This document shows, in pieces, positions 36,771 to 48,700 of a stretch of DNA of 64,000 nucleotides. The stretch's first letter is position 1; each line of letters begins with the position of its first letter. The stretch comes from Streptomyces sp. TRM70350 (GTDB taxonomy: Bacteria; Actinomycetota; Actinomycetes; Streptomycetales; Streptomycetaceae). A program made the position numbers and the translations under genes. The notes beneath the pieces were generated by a model. That model was not told the DNA's origin, made no database searches, and was given only the letters and a program-made list of their open reading frames with translations. Location: assembly GCF_019219825.1 (NCBI RefSeq), contig NZ_JAHUXH010000015.1, positions 100,512 through 164,511 on the forward strand, written 5' to 3'.

Positions 36771-39700
36771 CCTGCTTCCGTGGCTGTGCGGCGCGCGCTA
36801 CGGCGGCGCTCCCGCCGCAGGTGCTGCGCGGAGAAGGGCACGTTCCGGTCGTCGGCGGGGGCCGCTCCGTTCCCGGTCGGCGCAGGAGCGACGAGGGTGG
36901 GAGCGGGAGCGCCGCCGGCCAAGCGGTCGGCGAGCAGCCGCACCTGCCCGGCCAGCGTGGGGTGTGCGAACAGGTCGCCGAGCTCCAGCCGCGCGCCGGG
37001 AAACCGTTCGGACAGTCGGGCGAACAGGCTGCCGATCAGCACCGAGTTGCCGCCGAGCGCGAAGAACGCCCGGTCCGACGGCACCCGCTCCACCCCGAGC
37101 AGCCGCCCCCATTCCTCGGTCAGCCGACGGGATATGTCGTCCTCCCGGGGCCGTCGTGCCCTACCGTCCCCGGGCTCATCGGGCGGTGGCCCCGAGTCGC
37201 CGTTCGCGGCCAGCCGGGTCAGGGCCGCGCGGTCGGTCTTCCCGTTGGGGGTGAGCGGGAGGGAGTCCCGCACGAGGATCCCCTGGGGGAGCATCCACTC
37301 CGGCAGCCGTCGCGCCGCGAACGCGCTCAGCTCCTCCGTGGGCGGGGCCGTACCGCCGGGCGCGGGCGTGACCGTCGCCATGAGCCGGGTGGCAGGCCCC
37401 TCGCCGACCGTGACGGCGACGGCCTGAGCGACCCGAGGGTGGTCGGCGAGCACCGCCTCGACCTCCCCCAGTTCCAGCCGGTGACCGCGCAGCTTCACCT
37501 GGCCGTCGGCCCGGCCCACGAAGTGCAGTCCCCCGCCCGGGGTACGCCGTACCAGGTCGCCCGTACGGAACCAGCGCCCCGCACGGCCGGGCAGCAGCGG
37601 ATGCCCGGTGAAGCGCTCGGCCGTCGTCTCCGGCCGCCGCCAGTAGCCCGCGGCGACGCCCGGACCGCCGATGAACAGTTCGCCGGTCTCTCCGTCCGCC
37701 GCGGCCGACGGCGTGCCGTCCGCGTCCCGGGCGACCAGCACCAGGTCGGTGGCGCCGATCGGCTCGCCCAGCACCACCGGAGCGCCGGGCGCCAACCGGG
37801 CGGCCGTCGACCAGATCGTGGCCTCGGTGGGGCCGTACACGTTCCACAGGGCGCCGACCCTGGGGGCGAGGTCCCGGGCGAGTGACGGCGGCAGCGGTTC
37901 CCCGCCGCACAGGGCGGTCAGGCCCGGGCGCCCGCGCCAGCCGCTGTCCAGCAGCAGCCGCCAGCCGCTGGGCGTGGCCTGGAGGACGGTGATGTCCTCC
38001 TCGTCCAGCAGCCGTCCGAGCCGCGAGGCGTCCCGTACGGTCTCGCGGTCGGCCACCACCACGGTGCCGCCGGTCACGAGCGGCAGGAACAGTTCGAGGA
38101 CCGAGATGTCGAAGCTCGCCGTCGTCACGGCCAGCAGCCGGTCGCGGCCGGTCCAGCCGATCAGGTCCCGGAAGGCGTCCAGGGTGTGCAGGACGCTGCG
38201 GTGCCCCACGGCCACCCCCTTGGGCCGCCCGGTGCTGCCCGAGGTGAACATCAGGTAGGCCAGCGGCCCTTGACCGCCTTCCGCGTCCGCCGCGTCGGGC
38301 AGGGAAGGGTCTTCGTCCTGCGGTGCCTCGGGAAGATCGTCCAGCAGTACGGTCCGCAGCGGTGCACCGCCGTCCAGCGCACCGCCACCCTCCACCTGCC
38401 CGGCCGAGGACCGCTCGGTCACGGCCACGGCGCAGCCGGCGTCGCTCAGGATCAGCCGCAGCCGCTCGGGCGGATGGGAGGCATCGAGCGGCACGTACGC
38501 GCATCCGGCCCTGAGCACGCCGAGCAGCGCCACCGGCAGTCGCGCGCCCCGGCCGACGAGGACGGCGACCGGGTCCCCCGGCCGGGCCCCGGCGGCGCGC
38601 ACCGCCCGTGCCACCGCGGCCGAACGTCGGTCGACCTCGGCGTAGTCGAGCGATTCCGAGGCATCGCGCACGGCCTCGATCTCCGGCCGCCTGGCGGCCT
38701 GGCGGCGGAACCGGCCGTGCAGCGTCAGCGCGTCGGGGCCCAGCAGGTCGCCGGTGGGCGCGTCCGGGTCCGCGACCAGCGCGCCCGCCAGTGTGAACCA
38801 CGTGTCGACGAAGGAGTCGAGCTCCCGGCCCGTCAGCGCGGCCAGGCGATGGTTGGCCAGGATTTCGACGCCGTCGGGCGTCTCGGTGAGTTCGAGCCCC
38901 AGGTCCCAGTGGCCGCCCTGCCCCCGGATGAACACCCGCTCGCCGGGAGGTTCCGGCGCGCCCGCCGGGCGGGGCCAGTTCTGGTAGGCGAAGGTCAGCG
39001 TCGGCACGGCCTCCTCGCCGCCCCGGCGACGGCACAGTTCCGCCACCGACGGGTAGGGCACGGCTGCGAGGGCCAGCGCCGAGCGGACCTCCTCCTGCAG
39101 GTCGGCCAGCCAGCGCCGCTGCGGCAGGTCGGGCGCGGGACGCACCAGCACCGGCACGGAGTTCACGAAGTGTCCGGCCGTCCTGTCGTACTCGCGTTCC
39201 GGACGGCCGTAGGTGGGCACCGCGACCAGCAGCGATCCGCGGCCCGTGACGGCGCAGACCGCGAGGGCGTACGCCGCGAGGTGGACGGTGAACGCGCTCA
39301 CCCCGAGCCGGTCGGCCACCGAGCGCAGCCGGTCGCGCAGGCGCTCCGGCATCCGGTACTCCGCGTGTCCGGCCGCCCAGGCACCGGCACCCGGCGAGCC
39401 GCCGGGGAATCTCGGCGCGGGCGGCGCGTCGCGGAGCCGGTCGGCCCAGGCCCGCAGCCCCTCCTCACGGGTGGCGGCGACCTCGCCCTCCTCCTGCGCC
39501 AGGAACCGGCCGAAGAGCTCTCCCGACGCGCCCCGGTGCTCCGGATCCCGGCACAGCGTGCCAAGGTCCTCGCCGAGCAGCTCCACCGACCGGCCGTCCG
39601 CCATCAAATGGTGGACGGTCACCTGGAGGACCTCCCGATCCGTGCCGTCGTCCCACAGCACCGTCCGCAGCGCCGGCCCGGAGCCCAGCGGCAGTCGCCG

Positions 39701-42700
39701 GGCGGCCTCCTCCCGCAGGGCGTCGTGGAGCCGGGCGGGGGCCGTCTCGCGGACGGTGAGGAGTTCCTTCGTGCCCTCCTGGCCGGGCGCCAGGAAGCAG
39801 AGCGATCCCGCGTGCGTGCCGATGTGCCTGCCCAGGACGGGGTGGAGCGAGAGCAGCCGGGTCACGGCCGCGGCCACGGTCCGTCGGTCCTGTCCCGGGG
39901 CCAGACGCCAGGCCACGGAGAGGTTGTAGGGGGCCTCGGGCGTGGCGACCTGCTCGGCCGTCCACAGCGGCACATGACGTTCCGCCAGCGGCCACGGTGC
40001 CGTGTCGGAGCGGAGCGCGGGCTCGGGTGGTGCGGTCTGCGGCGCGGAGGTCTGGGGCGGGGCGGCCTGCGGTGGCTCGGCCGAGGGGGTGGCGGTCCCG
40101 CCCCGGGGTGTGGCGGCCGCCGCCAGGGCCGTGCCGTGCGTGGTCGCCAGCGCACGGGCGAGGTCGGCGATGGTGTCGTGGTCGTACAGGGTGCTGCGCG
40201 GCAGCCTGCCGAGCGAGGTCTCCAGCCGCCGGGCCAGCCGCATCAGCGAGATGGAGTCCACCCCTCGGGACTCCAGGGGCGCGTCCGGCGCCAGCGAGTC
40301 CTCGGGCAGCCCCGTGACGGCCGCCACCTCGGCGGTCAGCCACCGTACGGCCGCGGCGTGCGCGTCGGCCGGTTCCGGTGTCGGGTGTGCGGGGGCGGGC
40401 GCTGGTTCGGCGGGCCCGGATCCGCGCTGTGCACCTTCGGTGGTCGGCGGTGCGGCCTGCGCTGTCCAGGGCTCTCCGACAGCCGGGTGGGCGCCGGTGG
40501 CCTCGGTCCAGCGGTCGAGGTCCCCGTGGGCCACGACCGCGTGGGCGGGTCCGTCGGCGGGCGGTGCGGAGGCCAGGAGGCGCCACAGCTCGTCGGCCGC
40601 CTCGGCCACCGGCAGCGGGGTGAGGCCGTAGGTCTCGCGCAGGAAGCCGAGGGCCGACTCCGAGGGGCGCATGCCACCGCCGTCCAGGACCGGCCAGCCG
40701 ACCGCGAGCGTGCGCCCGGGCCGCAACCCAGCGGCGCACAGGCGGGCACGGTCCTCGGCGAAGCCGTCCAGGAAGCCGTTGGCGAACGCGTAGTCGGACT
40801 GGCCCTGGTTGCCCACGTGCACCGCGACGGACGAGGCGAGGGCGAAGAAGTCCAGCGGGTGCCGGGCCAGCACCGTGTCGAGCAGCGTGGCACCCAGCGC
40901 CTTGACCCGGACCACGGCGTCGAGGGCGTCGGGCGTCTTCGTCCGCAGGAAGCCGTCCCGCAGCACGCCCGCGGTGAACACCACCCCGTTGACCCGCAGC
41001 CCCCGGCGGTCCAGCTCACCGGCCAGCCGGGCCACCGCCTCGGGATCGGTCACGTCGCACGGCAGGTACGTCACCTGCCCCGCCCCCGCGGCGCGGCCGT
41101 GCTCCGCACCCCGCCCCGTGACGACGACCCGGGCGCCGGGGACCCGGCGCAGCACGGAGTCGGCGACGGCGCGTCCCAGCCCGCCGGTGCCGCTGGCGAT
41201 CAGGTAGCAGCCGTCGGGGCGGAGCGGGAGGGGCCCGGCGGCGCGCGGCAGCTCCGTGAGTTCGGCGCGGTGGCGTGTGCCGTCGGCGGCCGGCCGCGTC
41301 CAGGACGGGGTCGCGGACCGCCCGAGTTCGCCCTGCACCGCGGTGGCCGCCTCGTCCGGGGCCGTAGCGCACCATGCCCGGTCCACCGTGACCAGGCCGA
41401 TGCCGAAGCGGCCCGTCTCACCGGCCACCGTGCGCACCAGTCCGTGCAGCGCGTGCTGGGCCGCCTCGGTGCCGGACGGCGGACAGCAGGCCACGACCCG
41501 CACCTGCCCGGAGGCGAGGCGGCGGCCGGACACCAGGGCGCGCAGCGCGGCGAACACCGGCTGGACCGTCCGGGAGGCGAACCGCTCGTAGGCGTCCCGT
41601 GCCTGCTGAAGGCCGTCCTCGAACTCGGGGAACCCGTCCGCGCCGCCCAGCTCGTCGAGGACGACCAGAACACCCGCGTCCCGAGCCAGGCCCTCCAACG
41701 CCCGGTCCACACGCCCCCGCGCCGCCTCTGGATCCCCGGGCGGGAACGCCTCCCACGGCAGCGATGCGTCGGCCCTGGCGCGCAGCGCCCGGGACAGCGG
41801 GCCGTCGCCGCCGATCACCAGCAGGTCCGAGGGGACGGGCGCCGCCGTCTCCCCTTCGGCGGGCTGCCACTCCAGCGCGTAGGCCGCCGTGTGCCGCCCG
41901 GCTCCGGCGGCCGTCGGCGTCACGGCGGCCGGCGCGTCCGTCAGCGGCTCGGAACGCAGCAGGAAACCGTCCACGTCGGCCACCGCGACGCCCGTGTCGT
42001 CGACGAGACGGAGGTCGAAGACATGGACGCCACGCACGTCGTCCAGCCGCACCGGCCGCACGTGCGCGTACACCGGGCCGACTGCGGGTTGGTGCACCAC
42101 GATCCGGTCCACCGAGAACGGCCGGAACCGCGCGGTGGGCTGGTGCCCGCCGCGCGCCATCGCCCCGTAACCGGCCGCCTGGAACGCCCCATCGAGCACC
42201 GCGGGATGCAGCGCGGGCCGCCCGGCGGGTGCCGCGGGGCCGTCGCAGGAGAGCGCGGCCACGACCTCCCCGCCCGAACGGACCGCGCCGCGCACCGTGC
42301 GGTAGCCCGGCCCGTAGGCGAAGCCGTGCGCCGCGAGCACCGCGTACAGGTCGTCCGCGGAGCCCTCCGCCCGGTCCGAGGACAGCGTGGCGGCCAGCCG
42401 GTCCGGCACGTACCGCGTCAGCCCGGCCAACGGGGGCTCCGGCGCGGTGGCCGCGACACTGCCGCGCACCAGCTCGGTGTCCCCGCCCCGGACGGTGAAC
42501 GGCCGGCGCCCGCCGCCGGTGCCCGAACCGTTCCGCGTGCCGTCCGGACCGGCTCCGAGCGCCACCTCGGCGTCGGTGATCCGCCCGTGCCACGGCGTCA
42601 GGAACGTGACATCCTCCAACGCCGTTCCGTACGGGTTGATGCCCAGGGCGAGCAGCGCCTCCAGTACGGCCTCCACCGCCAGTGCGCCGGGAACCAGCGG

Positions 42701-45700
42701 GCTGCCGTCCACCACGTGGTCCGTCACCCAGGGATGCCCGGCGGGCAGAGCGACCGGCACCGCGCCCGCGACCGGGCCGCCCGGTGCCACCAGTGGAAGG
42801 GCGCGGCCCCGGCGCAGCGGCAGCACAGCCGCCTCGACCGCGCCCGTCACCGGCGCGGGCACCCGGTGGCGTTCGCCGCCGAACGGCGTGCACGGCAGGG
42901 CCACCCTCCGGTACGAGCCGGGTACGGCGGGCCACGCGGCCGCACCCGACCGCACCCACTGCCGCGCGAGCCGCCATGCGTCGGCCCACACCTCGTCAGC
43001 CGGGCCCCGCTCACCCGCTTCTCCCGGTTCGGTCACCTGGTCCGCCGAAGCGGCATGGTCCGCGTGCGCGGTGATCTGGGCGGGGTGTCCTGAGCCGTTC
43101 GCCAGTGCCTCCAGTGCCGCCACGAGCGTGCCGCGGTCGGCGCACACGACCGCCGCCCGGCACGGCCCGTCGGCACAGCGGTGGGCCAGCGTCGCGGCCA
43201 CGTCCCGCAGCGAGGCGGGGCCGGTCAGCGTCTCGGCCGGCGCGGAGAGCACGGCCGCCAGCCTGCGCGCGAACTCCGCGAGACGCGCGCCGTCCGGCGC
43301 GGCCAGGGGCACCGCGTACGGCTCCGCGTCCGCGCCCGGATCCGCCGTGCCGGGCTGGTACGTCCCGCGTTCCCCGGACCCGTACGCCCCCCGCCCGGCC
43401 ACGTCGGGCCGGTACTCCTCCAGGACCACGTGCGCGTTGGCGCCGCCGGCCCCGAAGGAGCTGACCGCGGCGCGCCGCGTGGTGGGCGCGTCCGGCGCGT
43501 CGGGGCCCGCCCGCCAGGCCTCGGTCGTGTGCTGGATCCGGAAGGGGCTGCCGGCCAGCTCCAGCCGTGGGTTCTCGGGACGGGCGTGCGGGCTCGGCAC
43601 CAGACGGCGGTGACGCAGCTGCAGGATCGCCTTGGTCAGCCCGGCCACGCCCGCGACGGCCTCGCCGTGCCCGATGTTCGCCTTGACCGAGCCGATCCGC
43701 ACCGAGCGAGGGCGCACCCGCTCGTCCGTCGTGAACGCCCGCGTGAGGGCGCGCAGTTCGATGGGGTCGCCCAACTCGGTCCCGGTGCCGTGCGCCTCGA
43801 CGTATCCGACGGTGTGCGCAGCGGTCCCGGCCCGCTCCAGCGCCCGCAGCACCAGATCGGCCTGGGCGGTGGGGCTGGGCACCGTGTAACCGCTGCCCCG
43901 GCCGCCGTGGTTGACCGCACTGCCGGTGATCACCGCGTACACGGTGTCGCCGTCCGCCTCGGCCTGCTCCAGCGGCTTGAGCAGGACCGCGCCGACGCCC
44001 TCCCCGGGCACGAAACCGTCCCCGCCCGCGCCGAACGCCCGCGTCCGCGGGCCCGGCGAGGTCATGCCGACCGAGCCCAGGGCGGCGAACCGGTCCGGGT
44101 GCAGGAACAGGTGCACGCCCCCCGCGAGCGCCATGTCGGCGTCACCTGTGGCGAGCGCCTGACAGGCCAGGTGGACCGCGGTCAGGGAGGCGGAGCACAT
44201 GGTGTCGACCGCCATGCTCGGCCCGGTCAGGCCGAAGGCGTACGACACCCGGTTGGCGACGGAGGAGAAGGCGGTGATGCCGTATTCGGCGTTGTCCGCG
44301 CCGACCAGCCGCGCGTCGCGCTGCGCGAGCAGGTTGCTGGGGGAGGTGACGCCCACGTAGACACCCACCCGCTGCGGGGCACCGGGCCCGGACAGCGACG
44401 ACGGCGCGTACCCGGCCGACTCGAAGGCCTCCCAGGCCGTCTCCAGGAACTGGCGCTCCTGCGGGTCCAGCACGGCCGCGTCCCGAGGTGGGATGCGGAA
44501 CCGTTCGGCGTCGAACCGGTCCCAGTCCTCCAGGAAGCAGCCCCAACGGGTCGTGCCGGGGTCGAGGACGTGCGCGACCCGCCAGTCCCAGCGGTCCGCG
44601 GGTACCTCGCGCACCGGGCTCCGCCCCTCCGACAGCAGCCGCCACAGGCTGTCCGGGTCGGGTGCACCCGGGTACCGCCCCGCCAGGCCGATCACGGCCA
44701 CCGGCGGCTGCGTGCCACCGGCGCGGCCGGTCGTGGCGAAGGCGAGCCGGTCCGGCGTACGGCGGTGACGCGCCGGTTCGAGGGGCTCGTCAGCGTCGTC
44801 CCTCGCGGTGGGCGCGGCGACCGCGGTGTCCGCCGTCTCGGGAGTGCCGTTGCGCTCCGCGAGGTGCCGGGCGAGTTCCTCGATCGTGCCGTACTCGTGC
44901 AGGGTCGTGCCCGGCAACGGGCCGAAGACCTCGCCCAGTCGGGAGGTCAGCTCCACGTGCAGCAGCGAGTCCACGCCCAGCTCCCGCCACGGCAGCGCCG
45001 ACGGCAGGGGGCGGCGGGCACCCAGTACGCCGCGCACCACCCCCCGTATGCGCTCCTTCAGCTCCCGCGGTACGGGCTCCCGCGGTACGGGCTCCTGCCG
45101 TACGTGGTCATCCCTTGCGTGGTCCTCTCGTACGTGGTCCTCCCGTACGTTCTCCACCGCGTGTTCCTCCGCGTGTTCCGCAGGGTGTCCCGTCACGTGT
45201 GTAAACGCCTCCAGCGCCCGAGGGCGACCGCCCGTCACCACGACATGCGGGTGCGGTCCGGCCACGCACTGTTCGAGGACCCGGGTGGCCTCGGCCGTGT
45301 CGAGCGGCTCCAGGCCGGGGAAGGCGGTGAGGATGCGTTCGCTGTGGTGCCGGGCCAGCCCGGTGCCGCGCCACAGCCCCCAACTCACCGTGCGGGTGGG
45401 GCTGTCCGGCCCGTCCAGGGCGGCCGCCACCCGGTCGAGGCAGGCGTTGGCCGCGGCGTACCCGAGGCCGCCCTGGCTGCCGAAGGTGCCCAGGAACGAC
45501 GAGAGGAACACCAGGGGAGTCCCGGGGAAGCGGGACCGGGCCCGGTGCAGGGCCGCGATCGCGTCCACCTTGACGTCCAGGAGGCGGCCGAGCGTGTCCT
45601 CGGTGAGGTCGTGCAGCAGGGCGTTCTCCGCCGCACCGGCTGCGTGGAGAACGCCGTCGACGCGCCCGAAGCGTTCCGCGCACCGCGCGAAGGCGGCGTC

Positions 45701-48700
45701 GACGTCGGCCTCGTCGCGCAGGTCACCCACCAGGTAGTCCGCGTCGCCGCCCGCGTCCCGCACCGCACGCAGCACGGCGTCCACCCGCTCGCCAGGCGCC
45801 GAACGGCCCACGAGCAGCAGCCGGGCGCGGCGACGTGCGGCCAGGTCGGCGGCCACGGCCCCGCCGACCCCGCCGGCGCCGCCGAACACCAGCAGCGCGG
45901 GCGACACGGCCGGCCACAGCGTACCGCCGTCGGACAGCCCCGGATCCGCCGACGTCAGGGGGGCGAGACGCTCCACCAGCCGCGAGCCGTGGCCATGGGA
46001 GACCAGCGGAACCCAGGTGCCACCCGGCTCGGCCGCCACGCTCGCCGCGGACACCTCGTCGTCCGCCGGCGACAGGCCGGGGAGATCCACGGCTGCGGCG
46101 GTCAGCAACGCGGACTCGTGCGGCAGGGATCGCAGCGCGCCGAGCAACACCCCCTGGAGCGCCGCACCGTGGGAGGGCCGGCCGCCGGGAGCCGCCAGCC
46201 CCGTCGTGACGAGGGTGACCGTCGACGGCTGCCCGCGCGTGTCCAGCGCCCGCGCGAGCCGCACCAGCGTCCGCAACCAGCGGCGCACCTCCCGGTGACC
46301 GGCCGGGTCCGCCGCCCAGCCCGCGCCGCCCACGAGCAGCACGACCCGGAGGGAGCCCGCGGGCAGACCGTCCGGCAGTCCACCGCCGTAGGCCACCGCC
46401 GCCGGCTGCGGACCGGGCCCACCGCCGGAGGGCCATTGCCGCGCCCAGGACCGGGCGAGCGCATCGGTCGACGCATCGTGCACCAGGACGACGCTCCCCG
46501 GGGACGCCTCGACGCCGTGACCGCCGTCCGGCACAGGGGCGGGCACCCATCGTGGGACCAGGGGCCGGGGCGCGGTCGGGGACAGGGGGGCTGTGGGCGC
46601 CGGTGCGGGGGCCGGGGACACGACGCCTGCCGGGGGCGCCGGTGCGGTAGCCGGGGGTACGAGGCGGTCGGTGGGCGCCGGGGCGGCGGCCGGGGTGTCG
46701 TCCTCCCAGGGCGGCGGCAGCGGGCGGCGGTCGAAGGGGTGACCCGGCAGTGACACCCGCCTGGGCCGGTCAGGGCCGCTCCAGCACGCCGCCCAGTCCA
46801 CCGGCTCGCCCGCCAGCCATCGCCGTACGAGGGAATCGGGCTCCGGCCTCCCGCCGTCCGGGGTGCCGGACGGGCCGGCGACCGCGGGGTGCGGCCTCCC
46901 CTCGGCCAGCGCGAGCAGGGCGTCCCGTGCCTCCCGCGCGTCGCGGACGGTCAGCGCGCACCGTACGGGCAGGGCCTCACGCCCCGTCTGCAACGTCCAG
47001 GCCCAGGCGGCCAGGGACACCCCGCCGCTGTGCTCGCTGTCGCGCTCCAGACGGTCGGTCAGCCGGCGGGCCAGGACCGGCAGGGCCCCGGGCGTGGCCA
47101 CGGACAGGGGCAGGACGTAAGGGCCCGGGCCGTCCGCGGCGGCGGGCACGTCGACCTGCTCCAGGACGACATGCGCGTTGGAGCCCCCGATGCCGAAGGA
47201 GCTGACGGCCGCCCGCCGAGGCGCGTCACCCGCCGGCCAGGGCAGGGTGCGGTCGGCGACCCGGAGCACGCTGCCGGACAGGTCGACAGCGGGGTTGAGC
47301 CGCGTGAAGTGCGGCATGCCCGGCACCGCCGCGTGCCGCATCGCCAGCAGCGTCTTCACCACCCCGGCGAGACCGGCCGCGCCCTCCAGATGGCCGATGT
47401 TGGCCTTCACGGAGCCCACCGCGACCCGGCCGCCGGGCCCCGCCGCTCCGGACCCGGCCTCCCCGGGCGGCGTGCCGTCGGCTTCCAGCGCCGCGCGGAG
47501 CGCCTCCAGTTCGATGGGGTCGCCCAGCGGGGTGCCGGTGCCGTGGGCCTCGACGTAACCGAGGTCCAATCCGCGCAGGCGGGCCCGGGCGAGGGCGTCG
47601 CGGATCAGCTCGGTCTGCGCCCGCGGATTGGGCGCGGTGGGACCGGCTGCCCGCCCGCCGTGGTTGGCGGCGGCGCCGAGCACCACCGCCAGCAGCGGAT
47701 CACCATCGGCCTCGGCCCGCCGCAGGGACCGCAGCACCAGCCAGCCCGCGCCCTCGCCCCGCACGTACCCGTCGGCCGCCGCGTCGAAGGCCCGGCTCAG
47801 TCCCTCCGGCGACAGCATGCCCGCCCGCTGGAACGCGGCCTGGTTGAACCCGTTGCCGAGCAGGTTGACCCCGCCGACCAGGGCGGTCTCGCACTCGCCG
47901 CGCTCGATCGCCGACACGGCCAGCGCCAGCGCGGTCAGGGAGGCGGAGCAGGCGGTGTCGACGGTGATGCTCGGGCCGGTCATGTCGTAGTGGTAGGAGA
48001 TCCGGTTGGCGAGGAAGGCCGGGAAGGTGCCGAGGGTCGCGTAGCCGTCCGCGTGTCCCTCCCGGACCGTGCGCTCCCGGAAGTCGTAGCTGGAGGTGCC
48101 GACGAAGACTCCCGTACGAGTCCCGGCCAGCCACTCCGGAACCAGCCCGGCGTCTTCCAAAGCGTGCCGGCTCAGTTCGAGCAGCAGCCGCTGCTGCGGA
48201 TCCATCGACCGCGCCTGGCGGGGCGGAATGCCGAAGAACTCAGCGTCGAAGTCGCCCGGCGCGTCGAGCAGTCCCGCGCGGGGGAGGCGCGGCGGCGCGG
48301 CACGGTCGCCCCCCTCCGGGACGTCCGGGACGAAGCCCGCGAGCCGGCCCGCCGGGACCTCCCGCACCGTGCACTCGCGGCGTACCAGCAACTCCCAGAA
48401 GGCATCCGGCCCTTCGGCACCGGGGAACGCACACGCCATCCCGACGATCACGGCCCGGTCACCCGGCGGGGCGACATCGTTCGGGGCGGCGCTGTCCCGG
48501 ACGGCCCTGGAGGGAGTGGCGCCGTCCGAGACGTCTTCGACGGCGGGCGTGTCTGCCGGTGCGGGGCGGGCCGCGTCCACCGCCGCCGCGAGGGCGCGGG
48601 GTGTCGGATGGTGCCACACGGCCGTTGCCGGAAGCCGTACCCCCAGCCGGTCGTGGACGGCGGCAGCCAGACGTACGGCGGCGGACGAGGTCAGATCCAG

